The notes beneath the pieces were generated by a model that was not told the origin of the DNA, did no database searches, and worked only from the letters and a program-made list of their open reading frames with translations. Below are positions 1 through 5,837 of a stretch of 5,983 nucleotides of DNA, piece by piece. The stretch covers positions 1 through 5,983 of the forward strand of contig JALSNL010000458.1 of the NCBI GenBank assembly GCA_026987055.1, in the 5' to 3' direction. The translations under genes were made by a program, and so were the position numbers. Origin of the DNA: Melioribacteraceae bacterium (lineage in GTDB: Bacteria; Bacteroidota; Ignavibacteria; Ignavibacteriales; Melioribacteraceae). Within the stretch, counting starts at the first letter, position 1. The number at the start of each line of letters is the position of its first letter.

Positions 1-141
1 TCTGTGAAAAAAAATAATACAATTTGCCTATATTTACACACAAACAATCCGCCTAAAAACCGGTAGGTGTGTTGCAATTGTTAAATACTAAAAACCGAAC
101 CATAAAATTCTTAAAGAAAACCAATTTGTATTTAGTATATA

Positions 142-167
142 AACAAAAACTTTTTATGGTTTTTGTT
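142..167. repeat. Perfect 9-bp inverted repeat upstream of the DUF2851 gene
   Basis: AACAAAAAC at 142-150 is the exact reverse complement of GTTTTTGTT at 159-167, with an 8-base loop. One arm is an A tract and the other a T tract, as in weak intrinsic terminators of AT-rich genomes. It could therefore end a gene lying left of the window, or fold in the leader of the DUF2851 gene that starts 87 bases further on. Only two G:C pairs support the stem and no separate T run follows, so its function is uncertain. Confidence 0.35.
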
Positions 168-254
168 CTAAAATAATCATATTTTATATCCAAAGAAGTT
201 CCATAAAAATATAGCCCAAATATTTCGGTTAGATAGAGAGATAAAGATGGTATA

Positions 255-1736
255 ATGGAAACCTCGCCCAAAATACTGGAAGAAAAACTTCATCGGATTT
301 GGCTTAACCAAGAATTTGCCAAATCCCTTATTACAAAGAACAATGAAAAAATTGTAGTTCTTAATCCGGGTAATTATAATAATGATTCCGCCGGTCCGGA
401 TTTTAAACATGCCAGAATTCAAATAGGTAATTTAACTTTTGTTGGTGATGTTGAAATAGATTATGATTATTCCAATTGGAAAACGCATGGTCATAATATA
501 AATAAAAGATACAATAAAGTTATTTTGCATGTTACATATCTGAATAAACAAAAACACCATTACATTTATACAAGCGAAGGAAGAAAAGTTCCTACCATTG
601 CCTTAATTGATTTTGTTGAAGACGGACTAATTGATAATCTGTTAGAACAGAAACACTACAAAAAAAATCTCAATAAAATAATATTAAAATGTGCTTCCGA
701 AATAGATACAATTGATTTGGAAGAACGAAGGAAATTTATACTTAAACTTGGATTTAATAGATTTCAGAAAAAAAGTTCCAGAATTTTCCGCAGACTTAAA
801 GAGTTGAAATTTTTAAAAGAATTACAACTTAAAGAACCGGTAATACGTTACGAACTTACTAAAGCTTTTGCCGAAAAGGAATTTACACATCAAGACTTTA
901 ATGATACTTCTTTGTGGGAGCAAGTATTATATGAACTTGTTTTTGAGGCACTCGGTTATTCAAAAAATAAAAATATGATGTTGAAACTTGCTCAAAATTT
1001 GGATTTGGAATTCTTAAAAAAAATAGAAAATGATTCCGAATTAAAACTTAAATTGGAAGCATTATATTTTGGAGTAGCCGGTTTGTTACCGGAAACAGAA
1101 GGACTGACAAAAGACCAAATTTCAGAACATGTTTATGAGTTAAATGAACAATGGAATAAATTAAAACTATTATACGATAATAAACTTTTTGATGAAACCC
1201 AATGGCACTTTCTTGGTCAGCGTCCGCAAAATTTTCCAACTGTAAGAATTATAGGTGGAATGAAGATAGCGAATGATATTTTGCATAACAACTTAACCGG
1301 AAAAATAATTAAAAAATTTTTAGAAATTAATGATACAAAGGTTTTAATAAATTCAGTTAGATCTCTGTTTATAATTAAATCCGGAGGTTATTGGAAAACT
1401 CATTATATATTTGAAAAATTAGCAAAGACAGAAATAAAATATTTTATTGGTGTTTCAAGAGCCGATGAAATATTTATCAATATTTTACTTCCGTTTCTTT
1501 CGGTTTATTTTGATATGTTCGGGAACGAAGCAAGTTCTAAAAAAGTCTTAAAAGTTTATAATGATTATGAACAGCGGATGGATAATAAAATTGTTCGAGA
1601 CGTTGCAGAGAACCTACAATTATTCGGATTAAACAAAAAAACCATATATATGCAGGGAATGATTGAAGTTTACAGAAAGCTTTGTTCAAGAAACAAATGT
1701 TTGGAATGCGAAATAGGTAAACAAGTATTTCAATAA
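255..1736 (+). CDS. DUF2851 family protein, possible nuclease-like fold
   Basis: This is a 493-residue soluble protein with no signal peptide or membrane segment, recognised as DUF2851, a family without established function found mainly in Bacteroidota and relatives. Seen in the sequence: an N-terminal EEKLHRIW block (9-16), NNDSAGPDF (42-50), GDVEID (64-69), SNWKTHGH (73-80), a Y-x-x-VILHV strand (86-93), RPQNFPTVRI (323-332), and a C-terminal cysteine cluster C477-x4-C482-x2-C485. The AGPDF and VEID blocks sit on predicted strands and resemble PD-(D/E)xK nuclease motifs; that is my inference. The central part is helical and lysine-rich. The start is set by the family-like N-terminus. No strong Shine-Dalgarno sequence is seen, only AGAGAG at 235-240, 14 bases upstream. 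It stands alone on its strand and converges with the BFN-UVR gene. The family assignment is firm; the function is unknown. Confidence 0.9.
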   Translation: METSPKILEEKLHRIWLNQEFAKSLITKNNEKIVVLNPGNYNNDSAGPDFKHARIQIGNLTFVGDVEIDYDYSNWKTHGHNINKRYNKVILHVTYLNKQKHHYIYTSEGRKVPTIALIDFVEDGLIDNLLEQKHYKKNLNKIILKCASEIDTIDLEERRKFILKLGFNRFQKKSSRIFRRLKELKFLKELQLKEPVIRYELTKAFAEKEFTHQDFNDTSLWEQVLYELVFEALGYSKNKNMMLKLAQNLDLEFLKKIENDSELKLKLEALYFGVAGLLPETEGLTKDQISEHVYELNEQWNKLKLLYDNKLFDETQWHFLGQRPQNFPTVRIIGGMKIANDILHNNLTGKIIKKFLEINDTKVLINSVRSLFIIKSGGYWKTHYIFEKLAKTEIKYFIGVSRADEIFINILLPFLSVYFDMFGNEASSKKVLKVYNDYEQRMDNKIVRDVAENLQLFGLNKKTIYMQGMIEVYRKLCSRNKCLECEIGKQVFQ

Positions 1737-1742
1737 TTCACG

Positions 1743-1817
1743 TTAAGCAAAAATGTTCCCCAAAAAAGAAAGTGGGTAAACTCTTCTGAATTCATCTTGG
1801 CGAATGAAAAATCTCAA
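1743..1817 (-). other. Possible decayed intergenic repeat or gene relic
   Basis: Read on the minus strand, this stretch between two convergent genes stays open for 24 codons and contains FIRQDEFRRVYP before a TAA. It has no start codon of its own other than a possible TTG, and no ribosome-binding site. It is less A/T-skewed than neighbouring spacers. The translation reminds me of short spurious ORFs produced by dispersed repeats in Bacteroidota-type genomes, but that is memory-based and unverified. It is recorded as a candidate repeat relic, not a gene. Confidence 0.2.
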
Positions 1818-1855
1818 TATTGTAAGTTAGCATTTGCACTATTTTGAGATATTTT
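1807..1855. terminator. Candidate bidirectional terminator between convergent genes
   Basis: ATCTCAA at 1811-1817 pairs perfectly with TTGAGAT at 1844-1850. AAAA (1807-1810) can pair with TTTT (1852-1855) across a one-base bulge. The loop is long (26 bases), and the flanking A and T runs would give a U tract on either strand. Its position between the ends of the DUF2851 (+) and BFN-UVR (-) genes is where a shared terminator is expected. The stem is short and the loop large, so this is tentative. Confidence 0.35.
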
Positions 1856-1919
1856 GCTGTAAGAATTTTTTGAACGCTTCAATCAATGTGACAAAATTAA
1901 TAATACTATGTATTGTGAG

Positions 1920-2522
1920 TTAGTTATTTCCTTTTAATCTATTAATCTCATCTCGTATTTTAGCCGCACGCTCATAATCTTCTTTTTCAACAGCCTCTCT
2001 TAATTGGTCTTGTAAAGAAGCCACTTTAGTTTCGGTTGATTGCTTTGGATATTGTTTTGCTTCAAATTGCTGGGCAATATCAATAGCTTCTTCCTCTTGT
2101 TCCGTATCTTCTCCCGAAGGAACAAAAGCTGCTACATCCATCACTTCTTCGGCAACAAAAATTTGTGCTCCGGTTCTTACGGCTAAAGCTATAGCATCGC
2201 TTGGTCGTGCATCAATTGTAGTTGTCATAGATGAAACATCTAATATAATTTTAGCATAAAAAGTGTTATCTCTTAATTCATTTATGAAAATCTCTTGAAC
2301 TGTGGCACCAAGATCATCTACTAAATTTTTTAACAAATCATGTGTAAGCGGGCGTGGCGGTTTAATTCCTTCAAGTTCCAATGCAATTGATTGAGCTTCG
2401 AAGGAACCTATAATAATTGGTAATCTTCTAGCGCCGTATGATTCCTTTAGCAGCAAAGCATACGCTCCGCCTGCCGAAGGACTTGATGACAAACCTAAAA
2501 TATCTACTTGTACTTTATCCAA
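1920..2522 (-). CDS. Bifunctional nuclease (BFN/DUF151) domain protein with C-terminal UVR motif
   Basis: This is a 200-residue cytosolic protein. Residues 1-130 match the BFN/DUF151 family, members of which have been reported to have DNase and RNase activity: ILGLSSSPSAGGAYALLL (8-25), LPIIIG (34-39), RPLTHDLL (57-64) and DARPSDAIALAVR (104-116). An acidic linker (137-147) is followed by a textbook UVR motif at about 167-197, with YERAAKIRDEI as its core. UVR motifs occur in UvrB/UvrC, ClpC and McsA, where they mediate protein contacts. The start codon is TTG (minus strand 2522-2520). No ATG lies nearby, an in-frame stop lies six codons upstream, and the family N-terminus begins here. A weak Shine-Dalgarno-like AAGCGGA (plus-strand 2529-2535) is suitably spaced. 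The gene is divergent from clpS across 128 bases. The domain calls are firm; substrate and physiological role are not known. Confidence 0.93.
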   Translation of the reverse strand: MDKVQVDILGLSSSPSAGGAYALLLKESYGARRLPIIIGSFEAQSIALELEGIKPPRPLTHDLLKNLVDDLGATVQEIFINELRDNTFYAKIILDVSSMTTTIDARPSDAIALAVRTGAQIFVAEEVMDVAAFVPSGEDTEQEEEAIDIAQQFEAKQYPKQSTETKVASLQDQLREAVEKEDYERAAKIRDEINRLKGNN

Positions 2523-2572
2523 ATTATTTCCGCTTAATTATTTAATTAAAAAAATAGTTAAAAAAAATTTAC

Positions 2573-2599
2573 AAATGAAATATAATTAAAATTTCATTT
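2573..2599. repeat. Perfect 9-bp inverted repeat in the divergent promoter
   Basis: AAATGAAAT (2573-2581) and ATTTCATTT (2591-2599) are exact reverse complements separated by 9 bases. The repeat lies mid-way between the BFN-UVR and clpS starts. Such a dyad could be an operator for a dimeric regulator, or a hairpin if transcribed. Which of these applies cannot be decided from sequence. Confidence 0.45.
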
Positions 2600-2602
2600 T
2601 TT

Positions 2603-2625
2603 ATTATAATTTTATAAATTATAAT
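2603..2625. repeat. Perfect 10-bp A/T palindrome overlapping TATAAT boxes
   Basis: ATTATAATTT (2603-2612) and AAATTATAAT (2616-2625) are exact reverse complements around a TAT centre. The palindrome contains -10-like TATAAT on both strands, so it may simply be back-to-back promoter elements, or an operator covering them. Pure A/T composition raises the chance of a fortuitous palindrome. Confidence 0.4.
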
Positions 2626-2650
2626 CGTTTTAGAAATAACAAAATTTAAT

Positions 2651-2938
2651 ATGGAACAAGAAAATCCTCAAGGAATAGTTTTACCGGAAATTGATGAAAA
2701 AGTTTCCGTTCAAACATCATATCACGTATTACTTTATAATGATGATATTCATACATTCGATGAAGTAATTGCACAACTGATTAAAGCCATTCAATGCAGT
2801 TTTGAAAAAGCCAGAGATATAGCATTTGAAGTTCACACAAAAGGTAAGGCTTTGGTATATTCCGGAAGTTTAACCGAATGCTTAAAAATTTCTTCTATTT
2901 TAGAAGAAATTGCTCTTCACACTCAAATTACAACATAA
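2651..2938 (+). CDS. clpS: ClpS, N-degron adaptor of the Clp protease
   Basis: This is a 95-residue cytosolic adaptor that binds proteins with destabilising N-terminal residues and hands them to the Hsp100 unfoldase (ClpA or ClpC) of the ClpP protease. A short flexible N-terminal tail (1-22), which in known ClpS proteins enters the unfoldase, is followed by the globular domain. The substrate-pocket signature is present: N30-D31-D32 and H62 in VHTKGKA (61-67), matching N34, D35/D36 and H66 of the E. coli protein. F36 sits where E. coli has the gatekeeper Met40. The length is normal for the family. No clpA or clpC gene is adjacent. It is divergent from the BFN-UVR gene and followed by a 165-base gap, so it is probably transcribed alone. 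The 3' end of the coding sequence contains a perfect 11-bp palindrome. Confidence 0.95.
   Translation: MEQENPQGIVLPEIDEKVSVQTSYHVLLYNDDIHTFDEVIAQLIKAIQCSFEKARDIAFEVHTKGKALVYSGSLTECLKISSILEEIALHTQITT
2887..2911. repeat. Perfect 11-bp inverted repeat inside the clpS coding region
   Basis: AATTTCTTCTA (2887-2897) and TAGAAGAAATT (2901-2911) are exact reverse complements with a TTT loop. They lie within the codons for KISSILEEI, ending 27 bases before the last base of the clpS stop. In mRNA this would form a compact 11-bp hairpin. No U tract follows, so it is not a standard terminator. It may protect the 3' end or slow translation, or reflect chance codon choice. Confidence 0.5.
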
Positions 2939-3041
2939 TTTGGTTTTATTTGTTATTGTGAAAATACATTATGGTAAGCATATTCGGGCAATTATTCAAC
3001 CTACCAAATCCACAATCTTTTTTAATTGTAGTTTTCATAAT

Positions 3042-3058
3042 TACTAAAGCATTTAGTA
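3042..3058. repeat. 7-bp inverted repeat upstream of the YchF-like gene
   Basis: TACTAAA (3042-3048) and TTTAGTA (3052-3058) are exact reverse complements around GCA, 46 bases before the ATG of the YchF-like gene. The position suits an operator or leader hairpin. The same 7-mer occurs as a widely spaced inverted pair at 86-92 and 131-137, upstream of the DUF2851 gene. Confidence 0.35.
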
Positions 3059-3103
3059 TGTTTAGGTAGTTATTTATTTAAGTTAAAATAGGAAAAATTT
3101 TTT

Positions 3104-4186
3104 ATGCAAATAGGATTAGTTGGATTGCAATATTCAGGTAAAACAACACTGTTCAATATTCTTTCCGGTAAAGACGAAACATCACAAACAATGAATCAAG
3201 AAAAAGCAACGGTGGAAGTTGTAAAAGTACCGGATGCAAGGTTAGACGAACTAACAAAAATTTTTAATCCTAAAAAAACCGTAAATGCAACAATAGAAGT
3301 TTATGATATACCCGGCTTAAGAACCGGAGATGACGGAAAACTGAGAATTACAAATGCATTCTTAAATGAAGCAAAAAACAATGATGCGTTATTTTATGTT
3401 GTGCGTCAATTTAAAGAAGAATCCGTACTTCATCCTATGAATAGAATTGACCCGGTTGGCGATATTGAATTTTTGGAGACGGAATTTTTATTTAACGATT
3501 TGGCATTCCTTGAAAACAGAATTGAAAAATTAAAAAAAGATATTCCAAAAACAAAAGATGAAAAACTGAAAAAAGAATTGCCTGTAATTGAAAAATGCTT
3601 TGCTCATGTAGAACAGGAAAAACCTCTTAGAAATTTAGCTCTTAATGAAGCGGAAAGAAAAATACTTTCCGGTTATCAGCTTATGACGCTTAAACCGCTT
3701 GTTGTGGCAATAAATTTTGATGATGAATCAATTGACAAAGTTGATGAATATATTGAAAAGGCAAAAGAATTACTTAAAGATGAAAATGTTAAAATAATTC
3801 CTTTCTTTGCAAAATTGGAATATGAACTTAGTAAATTAAGTGAAGAAGATAGAGAAATGTTTATGGAAGATTACGGAATAAAAGAATCCGCTTTGTCAAA
3901 AATTCTTCATGCTTCCTACCAAGCATTAGGTTTGCATAGCTTTTTTACCGTTGGCGAAGATGAAAACCGTGCATGGACAATTAAGAAAAACTACACGGCA
4001 CAAGATTCCGCCGGAGTAATACATACGGATTTTTATAATAAATTTATACGTGCGGAAGTTGTAAGTTACGATGATTTTATTAAACACGGCAGCTTTGCAA
4101 AATGTAAAGAAGCCGGAGTTTGGCGTTTGGAAGGAAAAGACTACATTGTACAAGACGGAGATATTTTAAATATACGGCATAGTTGA
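3104..4186 (+). CDS. Divergent YchF/OLA1-like P-loop NTPase (Obg family, DUF933/TGS C-terminus)
   Basis: This is a 360-residue cytosolic protein, close to the usual 363 of YchF, and collinear with it. The G domain starts with a P-loop GLQYSGKT (7-14) where YchF has GLPNVGKS. VPDARLDEL (42-50), DIPGL (68-72; a hydrophobic Leu replaces the catalytic Gln, as in HAS NTPases) and the YchF-like helical or coiled-coil insert (about 130-170) follow. The C-terminal DUF933/TGS domain spans about 278-358, with FFTVGEDENRAWTI, AGVIHTDF, FIRAEVVSYDDF and GKDYIVQDGDILN. The glycine-rich GEGLGN segment after DIxGL is replaced, and the base-recognition NxxE appears as NFDD (204-207). Known YchF/OLA1 proteins bind ATP, interact with ribosomes and affect stress responses. 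This copy looks like a paralogue rather than the standard protein, so no symbol is given. AGGA (3090-3093) precedes the ATG by 10 bases. It is probably co-transcribed with pepD, 55 bases downstream. Confidence 0.88.
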   Translation: MQIGLVGLQYSGKTTLFNILSGKDETSQTMNQEKATVEVVKVPDARLDELTKIFNPKKTVNATIEVYDIPGLRTGDDGKLRITNAFLNEAKNNDALFYVVRQFKEESVLHPMNRIDPVGDIEFLETEFLFNDLAFLENRIEKLKKDIPKTKDEKLKKELPVIEKCFAHVEQEKPLRNLALNEAERKILSGYQLMTLKPLVVAINFDDESIDKVDEYIEKAKELLKDENVKIIPFFAKLEYELSKLSEEDREMFMEDYGIKESALSKILHASYQALGLHSFFTVGEDENRAWTIKKNYTAQDSAGVIHTDFYNKFIRAEVVSYDDFIKHGSFAKCKEAGVWRLEGKDYIVQDGDILNIRHS

Positions 4187-4230
4187 AATTAAAATTGGAT
4201 AATCAGCTATTAAATTTTAGACTAATAAAA

Positions 4231-4235
4231 AGGAG
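4231..4235 (+). promoter_or_regulatory. Strong Shine-Dalgarno site of pepD
   Basis: AGGAG ends six bases before the ATG at 4242. It is the only consensus ribosome-binding site in the window, where the other starts are preceded by weak or unrecognisable sites. It fixes the pepD start and suggests efficient translation. Confidence 0.8.
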
Positions 4236-4241
4236 AAAGCC

Positions 4242-5696
4242 ATGTCAGAACAAGCAATAAAAGGATTGGAGCCAAAATTGGTTTGGGAACATTTTTATGC
4301 AATTTCTCAAGTTCCGCGTCCATCAAAAAAAGAAGAAAAAGTTCGTGCCTGGGTTAGAAGTTGGGCAACCGAACATAAATTTCCATTTAAAGAAGATAAG
4401 GTAGGTAACATTGTAATTTCTGTTCCGGCAAGTAAAGGAAAAGAAAAAAGTCCTACAATAGTTTTGCAAGGTCATGTTGATATGGTTTGCGAAAAGAATA
4501 AAGGAACGGTTCATAATTTTGAAAAAGACCCTATCAAACTTATACGGGAAGGTAAATGGATAACCGCCGAAGGTACAACACTTGGTGCCGATAACGGAAT
4601 TGGCGTTGCCGCCGGAATGGCTGTGGCACTTGATAAAAATGCAGTTCACGGACCTTTGGAATTGTTGCTTACTATAGATGAAGAAACCGGTATGACCGGT
4701 GTTAATGCACTTAAGAAAGGTTTTATTTCCGGAAAAACTTTGTTGAATATGGATTCCGAAGAAGATGGTGCTTTTTATGTGGGGTGCTCCGGCGGACAAG
4801 ATACGGTCGGTACTTTTTCTATTGATTGGGTAAATGCCAAAAGAGGAACCCAACCTTTTAATGTTCAAATAACAGGATTAAAAGGCGGGCATTCCGGACT
4901 TGATATACATGTTGGCAGAGCAAATGCAATTAAGTTGCTGGGACAATTATTAAAACAAGCAAACATACCGTTTCATATTGCAGAAGTTAGCGGCGGTTCT
5001 TTAAGAAATGCAATACCACGCGAAGCCGAAGTTACAATGATGATAAAACCGAAAGACTTAAATAGATTTAAATCCTTTACCAAAAAATTTGTTGCAAATG
5101 CTTTGTTGGAATTTAAAACAAATGATCCGGGTCTTGTTGTTAAAGTAAAAAAAGCAGATACGAAAATAACAAAAGTATTCGCTAAAGAATTAACTGAAAA
5201 ATTTATCAATACACTTTTGGCAATGCCGCACGGAGTTATGGCAATGAGTCCGGATATACCTGAGCTTGTGGAAACTTCAACAAACTTGGCAACGGTTAAA
5301 ATGCAAAAGAATAAAATTGTTATTGGAACAAGTCAACGTAGTTCCATTGAAACGGCAAAGAAAAATATAACAAATATGGTAGTTGCTGTTTTTGAATTAG
5401 CCGGAGCAAAAGCCGTTATTGGTGATAGCTATCCCGGATGGCAACCGAATATGGATTCCAATTTATTAAAAATTTCCAAGGAAGTTTTCAAAAAATTATT
5501 TAAGAAAAATCCTAAAATTAAAGCAATACATGCCGGACTTGAAACCGGATTACTCGGCTCAAAATATCCCGGTCTTGATATGATTTCATTTGGACCGACA
5601 ATTCAAGGTGCACATTCGCCGGATGAAAAATTGAATATAAAAGATGTAGAAAAATTCTATAATCTTTTAAAAGGAATATTGAAAGAGTTAGCATAA
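4242..5696 (+). CDS. pepD: Aminoacyl-histidine dipeptidase PepD (peptidase M20C)
   Basis: This is a 484-residue cytosolic metallopeptidase, the same size as E. coli PepD (485). The enzyme uses two metal ions, normally zinc, to hydrolyse Xaa-His and other dipeptides at the end of protein turnover or peptide uptake. The catalytic set is complete. GHVDMV (77-82) supplies metal ligand H78 and D80; TLGADNGIG (113-121) supplies bridging D117; IDEETGM (145-151) supplies general base E147 and ligand E148; MDSEE (170-174) supplies D171; GAHSPDE (456-462) supplies ligand H458. Between them, about residues 186-395, lies the lid/dimerisation domain, beginning with a GGxxGGHSGLDIH-type segment (GLKGGHSGLDIH, 212-223). 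The protein has no signal peptide. It follows the YchF-like gene by 55 bases and ends at a strong terminator, so it is probably the last gene of a two-gene operon. Confidence 0.96.
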   Translation: MSEQAIKGLEPKLVWEHFYAISQVPRPSKKEEKVRAWVRSWATEHKFPFKEDKVGNIVISVPASKGKEKSPTIVLQGHVDMVCEKNKGTVHNFEKDPIKLIREGKWITAEGTTLGADNGIGVAAGMAVALDKNAVHGPLELLLTIDEETGMTGVNALKKGFISGKTLLNMDSEEDGAFYVGCSGGQDTVGTFSIDWVNAKRGTQPFNVQITGLKGGHSGLDIHVGRANAIKLLGQLLKQANIPFHIAEVSGGSLRNAIPREAEVTMMIKPKDLNRFKSFTKKFVANALLEFKTNDPGLVVKVKKADTKITKVFAKELTEKFINTLLAMPHGVMAMSPDIPELVETSTNLATVKMQKNKIVIGTSQRSSIETAKKNITNMVVAVFELAGAKAVIGDSYPGWQPNMDSNLLKISKEVFKKLFKKNPKIKAIHAGLETGLLGSKYPGLDMISFGPTIQGAHSPDEKLNIKDVEKFYNLLKGILKELA

Positions 5697-5704
5697 ATTA
5701 TTTT

Positions 5705-5742
5705 AAAATGTAGCGGTTGTAATTTTACTTCCGCTACATTTT
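5705..5742. terminator. Rho-independent terminator after pepD, possibly bidirectional
   Basis: AAAATGTAGCGG (5705-5716) pairs perfectly over 12 bp with CCGCTACATTTT (5731-5742). The 14-base loop can fold further (GTA 5719-5721 with TAC 5726-5728). The stem has a G/C-rich top and an A/T base, and T-rich sequence continues to 5749. It starts 9 bases after the pepD stop. The mirrored A/T arms would also provide a U tract for the minus-strand PepSY-type gene ending at 5838. Confidence 0.88.
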
Positions 5743-5837
5743 CTTTCTGGTAAGCATCATTTCAATAAAAATTACCTTACAATTAATCGACCGGAACTTT
5801 TTATAGTGGACTCAACATAAATAATTGTTGTGTAAAT

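Larger units (their letters stand above)
2523..2650. promoter_or_regulatory. Shared divergent promoter region of the BFN-UVR gene and clpS
   Basis: This 128-base, almost purely A/T spacer separates the starts of two divergent genes, so both promoters should lie here. TATAAT occurs on the plus strand at 2581-2586, 2605-2610 and 2620-2625; the last is the best placed for clpS, 25 bases before its ATG. ATTATA (TATAAT on the minus strand) occurs at 2603-2608 and 2618-2623. No convincing -35 element is visible, and the composition makes chance -10 matches easy. Two perfect inverted repeats (listed separately) overlap these boxes, and a further arm pair, TTAATTA/TAATTAA (2534-2540 and 2543-2549), lies in the BFN leader. 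No clear Shine-Dalgarno sequence precedes clpS. Confidence 0.5.

Noticed and set aside
50..69. Short hairpin CGCCTA/TAGGTG near the left edge
   Set aside because: The stem has only six pairs including a G:U, there is no T run, and the upstream gene is unknown.
53..422. Overlapping minus-strand ORFs of 72 and 81 codons over the leader and start of the DUF2851 gene
   Set aside because: Their translations are low-complexity and rich in F, I, N and Y, match no family I know, and the regions overlap a well-supported gene in antisense.
1048..1239. 63-codon minus-strand ORF inside the DUF2851 gene
   Set aside because: It lies antisense to conserved coding sequence and has no recognisable domain.
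3084..3089. TAAAAT as a -10 box for the YchF-like gene
   Set aside because: It would leave a leader too short to include the AGGA ribosome-binding site at 3090-3093, and there is no matching -35.
3926..4153. 75-codon minus-strand ORF inside the YchF-like gene
   Set aside because: It lies antisense to the conserved DUF933/TGS domain; the Phe-rich translation is typical of an antisense shadow.
4190..4219. A/T-only hairpin between the YchF-like gene and pepD (TAAAATT with AATTTTA, inner TAAT with ATTA)
   Set aside because: It has no G:C pair, contains a three-base bulge and is not followed by a T run, so it is not convincing as a terminator or a processing site.
4323..5209. Minus-strand ORFs of 181 and 78 codons inside pepD
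   Set aside because: The longer one ends in a run of Phe that mirrors the Lys/Glu-rich coding strand; both overlap an intact, well-recognised enzyme gene.
2972..5757. 10-mer TGGTAAGCAT present in two spacers (2972-2981 and 5748-5757)
   Set aside because: The flanking sequences are unrelated, and one shared 10-mer between several hundred bases of AT-rich spacer is plausible by chance.
5813..5830. CAACA/TGTTG hairpin after the minus-strand PepSY-type stop
   Set aside because: A five-pair stem with an eight-base loop is too weak; the 5705-5742 hairpin is a better terminator for both convergent genes.
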